From Grimontia kaedaensis (GTDB lineage: Bacteria; Pseudomonadota; Gammaproteobacteria; Enterobacterales; Vibrionaceae), in contig NZ_CP082275.1 in the NCBI RefSeq assembly GCF_023746615.1, positions 434,001-498,000 of the forward strand: a stretch of DNA of 64,000 bases. Reading direction: 5' to 3'. The notes beneath the pieces were generated by a model. It was not told where the DNA came from and did no database searches. It saw only the letters and a program-made list of their open reading frames with translations. Both the position numbers and the translations under genes were made by a program. Positions 52,933-61,042 of the stretch are shown here, in pieces (the first letter of the stretch is position 1; every line of letters begins with the position of its first letter).

Positions 52933-53121
52933 ATGCATCTTTGATAATTTTGTAATCAATAGAATGCATATCCAAATGCAAAAAATAATGTGTTTAGAAT
53001 CACGTTTGGGTACAATGCGCAGCACTGTTCGCAAACGTTTGCCGAATTGAAACAAGTCGGTAGGAAACACCGGCTTGGATAGGATTTCACTCAAGACAAC
53101 AGAGTAAATAGGACTATTGTT

Positions 53122-54198
53122 ATGTCTAAAGTTTTTGATTTCGTAAAACCTGGCGTTATCTCTGGTGACGACGTTCAGAAAGTGTTTGAAATTGCTAAAG
53201 AGCACAAGTTCGCTCTTCCAGCGGTAAACGTAGTAAACACTGACTCTATCAACTCAGTACTGGAAGCAGCTGCGAAAGTTAAAGCACCAGTTGTTGTTCA
53301 GTTCTCTAACGGCGGCGCTGCGTTCTTCGCTGGTAAAGGCCTGAAGCTGGAAGGTCAGGAATCACAAATCAAAGGTGCAGTAGCGGGTGCTAAATACGTT
53401 CACGCTATCGCTGAATCTTACGGTGTGCCAGTTATCCTGCACACTGACCACGCAGCTAAGAAACTGCTGCCATGGATTGACGGCCTGCTGGCTGCAGGTG
53501 AAGAGCACTTTGCTGCAACTGGTAAACCACTGTTCTCTTCTCACATGATTGACCTGTCAGAAGAATCTCTGGAAGAAAACATCGAAATCTGTGCCGAGTA
53601 CCTGGCTCGCATGGAAAAGATGAACATGACTCTGGAAATCGAACTGGGGTGTACTGGTGGTGAAGAAGACGGCGTAGACAACTCTGATATGGATGCGTCT
53701 GAGCTTTACACTTCTCCAGAAGACGTTGCTTACGCATACGAGAAACTGAACGCTATCAGTCACCGTTTCACTATCGCTGCGTCTTTCGGTAACGTACACG
53801 GCGTTTACAAGCCAGGTAACGTTGTTCTGACTCCAACCATCCTGCGTGATTCTCAAGCATACTGTGCAGAGAAATTCGGTATTGCACCTAACGCGCTGAA
53901 CTTCGTATTCCACGGTGGTTCTGGTTCTTCTCAAGCAGAAATCGAAGAGTCTATCTCTTACGGTGTTATCAAAATGAACATCGACACTGATACTCAGTGG
54001 GCGACTTGGAATGGTATCCGTCAGTACGAAGCGAAAAACCACGATTACCTGCAAGGTCAAATCGGTAACCCAACTGGCGAAGACGCACCTAACAAGAAAT
54101 ACTACGATCCACGCGTATGGCTGCGTGCTGGTCAAGAAGGTATGGTTGCGCGTCTTGAGCAAGCGTTCAAAGATCTTAACGCGATCGACGTACTGTAA
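53122..54198 (+). CDS. fbaA: Class II fructose-bisphosphate aldolase FbaA
   Basis: Zinc-dependent aldolase, 358 aa. LHTDHAAKKLLPW carries catalytic D109 and zinc ligand H110; later NVHGVYKPGNV and FHGGSGSSQAEI hold further zinc and phosphate residues. Codon bias is very strong. Two hairpins follow at 54239 and 54310. Confidence 0.98.
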   Translation: MSKVFDFVKPGVISGDDVQKVFEIAKEHKFALPAVNVVNTDSINSVLEAAAKVKAPVVVQFSNGGAAFFAGKGLKLEGQESQIKGAVAGAKYVHAIAESYGVPVILHTDHAAKKLLPWIDGLLAAGEEHFAATGKPLFSSHMIDLSEESLEENIEICAEYLARMEKMNMTLEIELGCTGGEEDGVDNSDMDASELYTSPEDVAYAYEKLNAISHRFTIAASFGNVHGVYKPGNVVLTPTILRDSQAYCAEKFGIAPNALNFVFHGGSGSSQAEIEESISYGVIKMNIDTDTQWATWNGIRQYEAKNHDYLQGQIGNPTGEDAPNKKYYDPRVWLRAGQEGMVARLEQAFKDLNAIDVL

Positions 54199-54238
54199 TT
54201 TAAGTTTTATTTAAAAAATTTAATTACAAATCGTAATG

Positions 54239-54267
54239 AAACCCGCTAAATTTAGCGGGTTTTTTTA
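54239..54267 (+). terminator. Terminator of fbaA
   Basis: A perfect palindrome (arms 54239-54250 and 54251-54262, CCCGCTAAA with its complement at the core), then a T-run. Confidence 0.85.
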
Positions 54268-54309
54268 TGGCTGTTATTCAACCTGATTGATAGTGGCCAT
54301 CCTCCCTAG

Positions 54310-54372
54310 CCACCTCAAGAGATAGAAAGCCGAAGATTGGCTTTTAACGTCTTGAGGTGGTTTGGTTTTTTT
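54310..54372 (+). terminator. Long two-stage hairpin with T-run downstream of fbaA
   Basis: The outer 11-bp stem is CCACCTCAAGA (54310-54320) with TCTTGAGGTGG (54350-54360). An inner stem AAAGCC/GGCTTT encloses GAAGATT. TTTGGTTTTTTT follows. It lies after the fbaA terminator, so it may end a separate small RNA starting in 54263-54310; I cannot identify a promoter. Confidence 0.6.
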
Positions 54373-54534
54373 ATACCGATCACAGTAGGTAGGTGATCAG
54401 AAATAGCGCAGGGAAAATGCTCGAGAACAAGGCGGAAAATGTCGATAAGTCGTTATTCTACAATCAAATTTTTCAACACAGTTATCGAGTATTTTAACAA
54501 GCTAGGATGAGCAGGTATTTACTACGATTGGTAT
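54373..54534 (-). repeat. 162-bp palindromic interspersed repeat, copy 3 (inverted)
   Basis: Reverse orientation to copies 1 and 2, same length. The plus-strand ends are ATACCGATC and GATTGGTAT. The inner stem keeps the A-T pair seen in copy 2 at one covarying site and has an A-C mismatch at the other. It ends only 21 bp before the first mscS start codon. Confidence 0.9.
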
Positions 54535-54555
54535 TAGCCTTTGTGAGAGATGTAA

Positions 54556-55452
54556 ATGACTGAGCAAAACGCTGTTGAGTCTGTTGAACAAACAGCAACT
54601 GAAGCGATGAACTGGTTGGCCTCCAACCAAGAGTTGATGATCCAATACGCAGTGAACGTTGTGACGGCACTGCTTATCCTGTTCATCGGTAACTGGGTCG
54701 TGAAGAAAGTGGCAGGCTCTGTCGCTGCAGTACTGAAGAAACGCGATCTGGACCAAACGGTTGTCGACTTTATCGAGAACATGGTTCGCTATGTGATGTT
54801 CGCGATTGTGCTGATTGCGGCATTGGGTCGTGTCGGTGTTGAAACTGCGTCTATCGTTGCGGTTATTGGTGCGGCGGGTCTGGCTATTGGTCTGGCACTG
54901 CAAGGTTCACTGTCGAACTTCGCCGCGGGTGTGCTGATTGTGACTTTCCGTCCGTTCAAATCCGGTGATTATGTAGAAGTGGGTGGTGTAGCTGGTTCTG
55001 TAGCGTCTATCCAGATCTTCTCTACGGTACTGACGACCCCAGACAACAAAATGGTAGTGGTTCCTAACGGCACAGTAATTTCGAGCCCAATCACCAACTA
55101 CTCACGTCATGCGACCCGTCGTATCGATTTTATCATTGGTGTGTCTTATAAGGCTGATCTGCAACAGACCAAAGAAGTACTGACCCGTATGGTGAAAGCG
55201 GACGAGCGTGTATTGAAAGATCCAGAGCCAACTATCGGTGTTCATGCGCTGATGGACTCTTCAGTAAACTTCGTTGTGCGCCCATGGGTAAAAACAGAAG
55301 ATTACTGGTCAACCTACTTTGACCTGATGCAGGCCATCAAAGAAGGTCTGGATAAAGAAGGTATTGAAATTCCATTTCCGCAAATGGACGTTCACTACCA
55401 CGCAGCAATGGCAAAAGCTGCTGCTCCAGAAGAAGAAAAGCATGTTGCTTAA
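54556..55452 (+). CDS. mscS: Small-conductance mechanosensitive channel MscS (first copy)
   Basis: 298 aa inner-membrane channel releasing solutes on hypo-osmotic shock. Three membrane helices lie in the first 130 residues. The pore helix TM3 is rich in Gly and Ala (VIGAAGLAIGLALQGSLSNFAAGVLI). The cytoplasmic beta and alpha/beta domains (FKSGDYVEV, VVPNGTVISSPITNYS) follow. The promoter must lie in or before the repeat at 54373, because only 21 bp separate them. Confidence 0.96.
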   Translation: MTEQNAVESVEQTATEAMNWLASNQELMIQYAVNVVTALLILFIGNWVVKKVAGSVAAVLKKRDLDQTVVDFIENMVRYVMFAIVLIAALGRVGVETASIVAVIGAAGLAIGLALQGSLSNFAAGVLIVTFRPFKSGDYVEVGGVAGSVASIQIFSTVLTTPDNKMVVVPNGTVISSPITNYSRHATRRIDFIIGVSYKADLQQTKEVLTRMVKADERVLKDPEPTIGVHALMDSSVNFVVRPWVKTEDYWSTYFDLMQAIKEGLDKEGIEIPFPQMDVHYHAAMAKAAAPEEEKHVA

Positions 55453-55483
55453 ACGCCTTGCTGCTCAAACTTAATCCTGAAAT

Positions 55484-55508
55484 CCCGTCTGACGACGGGT
55501 TTTTTTTA
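55484..55508 (+). terminator. Terminator after first mscS
   Basis: CCCGTC-TGAC-GACGGG, then T8. Confidence 0.83.
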
Positions 55509-55698
55509 TGCATATGGTCTCGTGAATACACCAAAAAAACAGTGTTTTCGTTTTAAATTTGAGACACTTTCTGTTGCTGCTTAAACTGTAAACTCTGCTC
55601 TGATTTTATCCGAGCAGTTTCGTCAGGAATTTGTTGTACCGTCCTGTGGAACCCTAGGAAAAAGCTAAACACGGCATAACTATACCAAGGAAATCGCA

Positions 55699-56532
55699 AT
55701 GGAAAATGCTACTAACGAAGCCATGAACTGGTTCAACGGCAATCAGGATCTGCTGCTTCAATATGGTGTCAATATCATCTCTGCTCTCCTCATTCTCATC
55801 ATTGGTAACTGGATCGTGAAAGCGATTGCCAATGGTGTTGCTAAAGTCATGCGCAAGAAAGAACTCGACGATGCTGTTGTCGACTTCATGCATACTTTTG
55901 TTCGTTACCTACTGTTCGTTATCGTTCTCATTGCGGCGTTGGGTCGCCTAGGTGTGCAAACGGCTTCTGTGGTTGCGGTTATCGGTGCGGCCGGTCTGGC
56001 GGTTGGCCTCGCACTGCAAGGTTCACTTTCTAACTTCGCGGCTGGTGTACTGATTGTTGCATTCCGCCCATTCAAGTCCGGTGATTATGTAGAAGTCGCT
56101 GGCGTTTCCGGTTCTGTAGATTCTATCCAGATCTTCTCTACGGTTCTGAAAACACCTGACAACAAAATGGTTGTAGTACCAAACGGTGCAATCATTTCAA
56201 GCCCGATCACTAACTACTCTAAGCATGACACCCGTCGTATCGATTATGTCGTAGGTGTGTCTTACAGTGCTGATCTGCAAAAAACCAAGCAGGTACTGGC
56301 AGACGTACTGGCGAAAGAAACCCGTTTGCTGACCACCCCAGAGCCAACAATCGGTGTGGTTGAGTTGGCTGACTCTTCAGTGAACTTAGTAGTACGTCCT
56401 TGGGTTCGTACTGCAGATTATTGGGCAGTTTACTTTGACCTGCTGCAAGCGATGAAAGAAGCGCTGGATGCAGAAGGCATCGAAATTCCATTCCCACAAA
56501 TGGATGTGCACCTGAATAAAGTCGACGGTTAA
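55699..56532 (+). CDS. mscS: Small-conductance mechanosensitive channel MscS (second copy)
   Basis: 277 aa. It is strongly similar to the preceding gene along most of its length, for example the pore segment VIGAAGLAVGLALQGSLSNF and the conserved VVPNGAIISSPITNYS. The differences are scattered, which points to an old tandem duplication. Each copy has its own terminator, so they are separate transcription units. Confidence 0.96.
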   Translation: MENATNEAMNWFNGNQDLLLQYGVNIISALLILIIGNWIVKAIANGVAKVMRKKELDDAVVDFMHTFVRYLLFVIVLIAALGRLGVQTASVVAVIGAAGLAVGLALQGSLSNFAAGVLIVAFRPFKSGDYVEVAGVSGSVDSIQIFSTVLKTPDNKMVVVPNGAIISSPITNYSKHDTRRIDYVVGVSYSADLQKTKQVLADVLAKETRLLTTPEPTIGVVELADSSVNLVVRPWVRTADYWAVYFDLLQAMKEALDAEGIEIPFPQMDVHLNKVDG

Positions 56533-56549
56533 TTCTCTCTGAGACTGAC

Positions 56550-56585
56550 AAACGCCAATGGCTATTTGCTGTTGGCGTTTTTGTT
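56550..56585 (+). terminator. Terminator after second mscS
   Basis: AAACGCCAA / TTGGCGTTT with a 13-base loop, then TTGTTTTT. The following 56586-56783 shows no riboswitch-like structure I can recognise. Confidence 0.7.
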
Positions 56586-56783
56586 TTTACTTGGGAAGTC
56601 GCTCAAATGGAGCACACATTAGCTCGCAACATGAAAGGCTTGATCGAGTTAAAACTATTGCTTTTTGTACGGTGATTTTTCTTGCGAAGTGCTCGAGGCT
56701 TTCCTAATTTGCGTATCTAACACTATGTACTACCCCTTATTTGTCGAACGCTGCAGCACGTTTTTCTAGAAGGAACCTGATTT

Positions 56784-57182
56784 ATGAGCAATATCCCATC
56801 CGAGCTGAAATTCACGACTTCCCACGAGTGGGTGAGACCAGAAGGTGACGATGTGTATACCGTAGGCATTTCTGACCATGCACAGGCTTTGCTGGGGGAC
56901 ATGGTATTTGTGGATCTGCCGGATGTGGGTGATACGGTAGACGCAGGTGATGATTGCGCCGTTGCGGAATCCGTAAAAGCAGCGTCAGATATCTATACGC
57001 CGTTGACCGGTGAGATTGTGGCTATCAACGAAGATCTGGAAGGCTCACCAGAGCTGGTGAACAGCGACCCTTACGGCGATGGCTGGCTGTTCCAAATTCG
57101 CATCACGGATTCAGCGGAAATTAATGAGTTGTTGGATGCCGAAGCGTATCAGGACTCTATCGAAGAAGAAGAAGAAGAGTAA
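56784..57182 (+). CDS. gcvH: Glycine cleavage system H protein GcvH (isolated)
   Basis: 132 aa lipoyl carrier. HEWVRPEGDDVYTVGIS at the N-terminus, lipoylated K65 in AESVKAASDIY, and the end PYGDGWLFQI. The C-terminus runs into six glutamates coded by five GAA and one GAG (57162-57179). No gcvT or gcvP lies nearby and no glycine riboswitch is seen upstream, so it is either an orphan gene or a second copy. Confidence 0.93.
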   Translation: MSNIPSELKFTTSHEWVRPEGDDVYTVGISDHAQALLGDMVFVDLPDVGDTVDAGDDCAVAESVKAASDIYTPLTGEIVAINEDLEGSPELVNSDPYGDGWLFQIRITDSAEINELLDAEAYQDSIEEEEEE

Positions 57183-57200
57183 TTTCCTCTTTGTGAAGAT

Positions 57201-57232
57201 AAAAAAACACCGCGTTAACTGCGGTGTTTTTT
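57201..57232 (+). terminator. Terminator of gcvH
   Basis: CACCGC-GTTAACT-GCGGTG flanked by A7 and T6. It can work in both directions. Confidence 0.85.
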
Positions 57233-57267
57233 CTCAAGCGAAGTGTCAGGTCAATCGACCTAAGCCA

Positions 57268-57471
57268 TCAGTACATTTCTTTCAGCTTACGGATCTCTGT
57301 GTTGATCTCCTTCACCGTCCGAAAGTGTTCAATATCTCCATCTGACTGCGCCTGCACCATTCCTTGATGAAAGTCGAAATCACCCCGCCCATCGATGTGA
57401 ATACGTCCACTGAATAATCTATAAACGTGTTTCGCAATGAGAGTCGGGATATAACGATTAAACATCCGCAT
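57268..57471 (-). CDS. Small protein of unknown function
   Basis: 67 aa from the ATG at 57471, with AAGGA 7 bp upstream; the longer frame to 57537 has no such site. The sequence has a basic N-terminus (MRMFNRYIPTLIAKHVYRLF), a middle GRIHIDGRGDFDF, and a helical charged end. I do not recognise the family. It has no signal peptide or membrane helix. An inverted repeat TGTGAC-N10-GTCACA (57644-57665) lies upstream and may be a regulator site. Confidence 0.55.
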   Translation of the reverse strand: MRMFNRYIPTLIAKHVYRLFSGRIHIDGRGDFDFHQGMVQAQSDGDIEHFRTVKEINTEIRKLKEMY

Positions 57472-57692
57472 TCGCAATTCCTTTTTTGTTTTTATTTCCA
57501 GCCAACTTCCTAAACCGAGAAGATCTGTTGCATGCAACGGCAGTCACGCTCTGCTCTGTTTTGGCGGGCGGCATTATAGCGGGAGGGGTATGACTACTGT
57601 GTGACAGAGATGACACTTACCCGAAATTTTAGAGATGTAATCGTGTGACTTTGGGGTTGGTCACAGTCTGGAAATCAAGGCAAAGAGCCTAT

Positions 57693-58628
57693 CTATCTGG
57701 CACGTAAATCTTGTACCTGATTACGTACTGTTTTATCAATGGTTTGGCGTATCCAAAGATTTTTAGCGCTGGTGGTATTTTTCTTGTGCCAGATTTGGCG
57801 GATAACAAAATTGCTGACATCGATGGGCGTTGTACTGATAGCAAGCCTGTCATTGAACATGTCGAGTTTTGCCATCAACTCCGCCACGGTGCAGATAAGG
57901 TTGCGTCCAGAAAGAAGATGACGAACGGTAAGAAAGCGTTGTGAGCCCATCACAACTTGGCGATCGAAACCTAAGGATTTGAGCTTATTATCAACAGGGC
58001 TGCTTAACTGGCCGTCTACCGTCACCAAGGCGTGAGGTGTTTTGGTGTAATCGCTTATTGAGAGCGGAGTACTCAGCCCAGTGGATTCAGGGTCAAACAA
58101 ACAGACATGTTGTTCGGTGTAGAGATCTTCCATCAATAAAACAGGATCTTCGGTTTCCACAGCACCCAGTACCACATCAACCTGATCGTTTTTCAGTGCC
58201 TCGCGGTAGTTAACCCGGTCGACAGGGCGACAACTGAGTTGGCAGTGCGGCGCCTGTTTTCGGAACACATCAAACAGCGTTGGTGCGAAAACCAACTCTG
58301 CATAGTCGGTTAAGCCGATACGAACGGGCCCTGAATATTGCGTTGGCTCAAACAAAACAGGGGTCAGTACATCGGTGGCAATCGTGTCGAGAAGGGCAGC
58401 GACAACTGGCTCTAGCTCGAAAGCTCGTGCCGTCGGTTGCATTTCATTGCCTTGACGATGGAAAAGTGGGTCATCGAGCAGTGTGCGCAGCCTAGAGAGG
58501 TTATGACTCATTGCCGATTGGCCAATTGAGAGCTTCTCGGCTGCGCGGGTCACGCTGCGGGTTTCCATTAGCGCTGCGAAGGCAACCAGAAGGTTGAGAT
58601 CAACGCTGCGCCAATTAACCGGTTTCAC
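57693..58628 (-). CDS. LysR family transcriptional regulator
   Basis: 311 aa. The N-terminal winged helix (VDLNLLVAFAALMETRSVTRAAEKLSI with the following QSAMSHNLSRLR) is typical, and the effector-binding domain follows. GTG start; its first bases overlap the stop of the upstream deacylase gene (GTGA), so it is the third gene of a ygfZ-ybaK-lysR unit. Most LysR genes are divergent from their targets; here the regulator is co-transcribed. Effector unknown. Confidence 0.92.
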   Translation of the reverse strand: MKPVNWRSVDLNLLVAFAALMETRSVTRAAEKLSIGQSAMSHNLSRLRTLLDDPLFHRQGNEMQPTARAFELEPVVAALLDTIATDVLTPVLFEPTQYSGPVRIGLTDYAELVFAPTLFDVFRKQAPHCQLSCRPVDRVNYREALKNDQVDVVLGAVETEDPVLLMEDLYTEQHVCLFDPESTGLSTPLSISDYTKTPHALVTVDGQLSSPVDNKLKSLGFDRQVVMGSQRFLTVRHLLSGRNLICTVAELMAKLDMFNDRLAISTTPIDVSNFVIRQIWHKKNTTSAKNLWIRQTIDKTVRNQVQDLRAR

Positions 58629-59113
58629 GCGCCTGTCTCATCATCACGTCGGATATCAGCGATTGTAGGCCCACAAAAATCGACCAGATCCTGAAAACGA
58701 AGTTCTACACCTGCCATGGGTGAGCCGCTGCTAATGTTGATGTATTCGAACTCAGCAAGACTCGGGTCAAAAAATATTGGCAACATGCCAAACACCGAGA
58801 TAGGCGTCACCATGCCGGGTGAATAGCCAGTAATGCTTTGCACATGCTTACTGTCAACCATAGTCATGCGCCTACACCCAAGGAGGTCGCGGACTTTTTT
58901 GGGGTCTACGGAAGCGGTACCCGGCACGCAAGCTAATGCCATTTGGCCGCCCATATCGCGTAGCAACATGGATTTGACCAACTGGTCCGGTTCGACACCG
59001 CGCTGTTTGGCTGCATCGATGATGGTCGTTGCCTCATTTTCATGGGGTAACAAGCGGTGCGCGATGCCAGCATCGCGCAAAATGGAAAGGATAGGAGTAT
59101 CAATCGAAGGCAT
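58625..59113 (-). CDS. YbaK/ProX-type aminoacyl-tRNA deacylase
   Basis: 162 aa from the ATG at 59113, 2 bp after the ygfZ stop. The YbaK/INS fold is indicated by the Lys in DQLVKSMLLRD, ALACVPGTASVDPKKVRDLLG, GYSPGMVTPISVFG and a late SGSPMAGVEL. Relatives clear mischarged Cys-tRNA(Pro) or Ala-tRNA(Pro); specificity cannot be told from sequence here. Confidence 0.9.
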   Translation of the reverse strand: MPSIDTPILSILRDAGIAHRLLPHENEATTIIDAAKQRGVEPDQLVKSMLLRDMGGQMALACVPGTASVDPKKVRDLLGCRRMTMVDSKHVQSITGYSPGMVTPISVFGMLPIFFDPSLAEFEYINISSGSPMAGVELRFQDLVDFCGPTIADIRRDDETGA

Positions 59114-59115
59114 AA

Positions 59116-60096
59116 TTAGGCATCGTCTTCCAGGCTGTATGGCAGCTCGACTTTCTGCCAAAGCACGTCAGTGTCGGCCAGTCGGAACTTACTGTCGTCA
59201 TCGAGGTTGTTTGGTAGCACGACCAATGCCAGTGCCTCACCATCTTCAAAACGGTATCCAGAGAGCACGGTACCGCCAGTGCGCCAGTTTTCGCCCACGC
59301 TACGGTCGAAGGTATCACCGGCTTTCGGTACTTCTGTCGCTTCACCCTGAAGAAGGTATGCTGCACGTTTGTTGATACCTCGATATTTCGCGCGCGCAAC
59401 GGTTTCCTGTCCGGTGTAACAGCCTTTCTTAAAGCTGATGGCATCCAGCGCCTGCAAGTTGATCGATTGAGGGATGAACTCGCTGATGTTGGCTTCTTCA
59501 ATAGAAGGCATTGCTGCGCGAAGCTCCAGCAGTGTCCATAGTGAGCTGTCACTGAGTGTTGCACGCTCACCCAGCTCAGCAATCAGTGTGTCAGCTTCTT
59601 CCGCATCCATTGCCAGCAACCAGCGTTTGCTATCGATACGAACCGCCGTACCAGTTTGGGTTGCACGAACATCGCCTCCTCCGGTAAAGCGGGAGGCTAT
59701 GGCGCTATCTGCCTTCTCGCCCGCCACACCAATCAATACTTGCTCTGATAGCGAAAAATCCACTTTGGAGAACACAGCGTACTTTTTGATTTCTGCCAGT
59801 TGCTTTTCTGCTAAAGAAGCAGGCTGTACATAGGCAATGCCATCGTTATGGTGGAATAGGCGGATGGCAGACCACACTTTGCCTTTAGCATCGCAGTGGG
59901 CGGCAAGGGTTGAGCGGGTTTGCTCAAGCGACACCAAATCACAGGTCAACTGGCCTTGGAGATAAGGAATGGTGTCCTGGCCGACTGCCGTGATCAAGGA
60001 AAGGTTATCCAGTGCGATAACTGACAGGGCTGGCAGCGCGCTATCTGAGAAAAGAGGAAGACGGTTGAAAGCGTGTGTTTGATACCAGGTCGTCAT
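59116..60096 (-). CDS. ygfZ: Folate-binding Fe-S/tRNA-modifying protein YgfZ
   Basis: 326 aa, GcvT-like fold. The hallmark KGCYTGQE lies in FKKGCYTGQETVARAKYRG. It uses tetrahydrofolate and helps Fe-S enzymes such as MiaB. It is divergent from sdhE, the usual neighbour. Confidence 0.96.
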   Translation of the reverse strand: MTTWYQTHAFNRLPLFSDSALPALSVIALDNLSLITAVGQDTIPYLQGQLTCDLVSLEQTRSTLAAHCDAKGKVWSAIRLFHHNDGIAYVQPASLAEKQLAEIKKYAVFSKVDFSLSEQVLIGVAGEKADSAIASRFTGGGDVRATQTGTAVRIDSKRWLLAMDAEEADTLIAELGERATLSDSSLWTLLELRAAMPSIEEANISEFIPQSINLQALDAISFKKGCYTGQETVARAKYRGINKRAAYLLQGEATEVPKAGDTFDRSVGENWRTGGTVLSGYRFEDGEALALVVLPNNLDDDSKFRLADTDVLWQKVELPYSLEDDA

Positions 60097-60280
60097 GGTG
60101 TTTCTCGCTTAAAAATAGTTGGGATTATGGTAATCCGAGTCGAGGACAAAGTCAGCAATATGCCTTTGATATGGGGTCAGATCACAGGGTTACAAGATTC
60201 AATCCTGGAGCCATAGCAAGGCGATCAGCGCGCTGATACTATTTGAGCTAGTTATTTTTGGCCTAATTTTCGAGGTACTC

Positions 60281-60541
60281 ATGCTGGGCGCAGAAGACAA
60301 AGCGCGTATCAAGTGGGCATGCCGTCGTGGTATGTTGGAGCTTGATGTCATTATCATGCCGTTTTTTGAAGAGCGTTTTGATACGCTGACTGAAGAAGAA
60401 AAACATCACTTTGTCGCTTTGCTGGAATGCGATGACCCTGACCTTTTCACATGGTTGATGGGGCATGGCCGCAGCGACAAACCTGAACTGGCAGCGATGA
60501 TAGATAAAATTGTCGAGCATAACCGCAGCAAACTCCGTTAA
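60281..60541 (+). CDS. sdhE: Succinate dehydrogenase flavinylation factor SdhE
   Basis: 86 aa. The RGxxE motif is R16-G-M-L-E20 in RRGMLELD; the C-terminal DLFTWLMG is also typical. It promotes covalent FAD attachment to SdhA and FrdA. The first gene of sdhE-ygfX. Confidence 0.96.
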   Translation: MLGAEDKARIKWACRRGMLELDVIIMPFFEERFDTLTEEEKHHFVALLECDDPDLFTWLMGHGRSDKPELAAMIDKIVEHNRSKLR

Positions 60542-60917
60542 TACCGATATCCAGCCCTCCCGATTTTTACATGCTGGTGTTGTCGGTATCTATGCGCTGT
60601 CAACAATGACTTTGTTTGTTGCCAGCGCCTTCCCTCTTGAAGCTAAAGCACTGCTGCTTTGCTTTCTCATCCGGGAACTGGTCTCTCTATCCTTTATCTC
60701 TCAGAGCAATAGTGAGCTTTTCCTGAACATTGACGGTACATGCAGATTGAATGGGAAAACATTCGATGTCCAACGGGTCAGCTTTTTTAGTCGTCACCTT
60801 ATCATTCTGGATTTGACTTCACAGTTCGAAAAGCACCGATTGGCATTGGCCTTTGATGCTTTTCAGGAGGACACCTTCCGTCATCTCAGTCGCGTTTGTC
60901 TCGTATTGAAAATGTGA
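60510..60917 (+). CDS. ygfX: YgfX (CptA) membrane protein
   Basis: Up to 135 aa. Two adjacent hydrophobic segments near the N-terminus are followed by a cytoplasmic domain. E. coli YgfX acts with SdhE and was linked to cytoskeletal inhibition. The only ordinary start upstream of the first helix is the TTG at 60510, 32 bp inside sdhE, with a weak ribosome-binding site. The similarity to E. coli YgfX starts at about NTDIQPSRFL, so the true start may be slightly downstream. Sequence conservation is low; the call rests mainly on context. Confidence 0.8.
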   Translation: MSSITAANSVNTDIQPSRFLHAGVVGIYALSTMTLFVASAFPLEAKALLLCFLIRELVSLSFISQSNSELFLNIDGTCRLNGKTFDVQRVSFFSRHLIILDLTSQFEKHRLALAFDAFQEDTFRHLSRVCLVLKM

Positions 60918-60955
60918 TCAAAATCCTTCTTTTCTTCTTTAGCGTACATCATTCC

Positions 60956-60982
60956 TAAACGATTTCTTGATGTCGCCGATAA
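60956..60982 (+). promoter_or_regulatory. FliA (sigma-28) promoter of the MCP gene
   Basis: TAAACGAT, exactly 11 bp, then GCCGATAA (60975-60982), against consensus TAAAGTTT-N11-GCCGATAA. The -10 is perfect. It is about 60 bp before the MCP start codon. Confidence 0.85.
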
Positions 60983-61042
60983 AAGTCCAAGCAGGCATCA
61001 GCATTGCCGTCGACTCCAGAAGTTAGATAGGGAAGAGGTGAC

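Noticed and set aside
56586..56783. Glycine riboswitch upstream of gcvH
   Set aside because: I see neither the tandem aptamer layout nor a switching terminator.
57600..57625. Possible CRP site (TGTGACAGAGATGACACT)
   Set aside because: Only one half matches the CRP consensus; the TGTGAC/GTCACA repeat nearby has a 10-bp rather than the required spacing.
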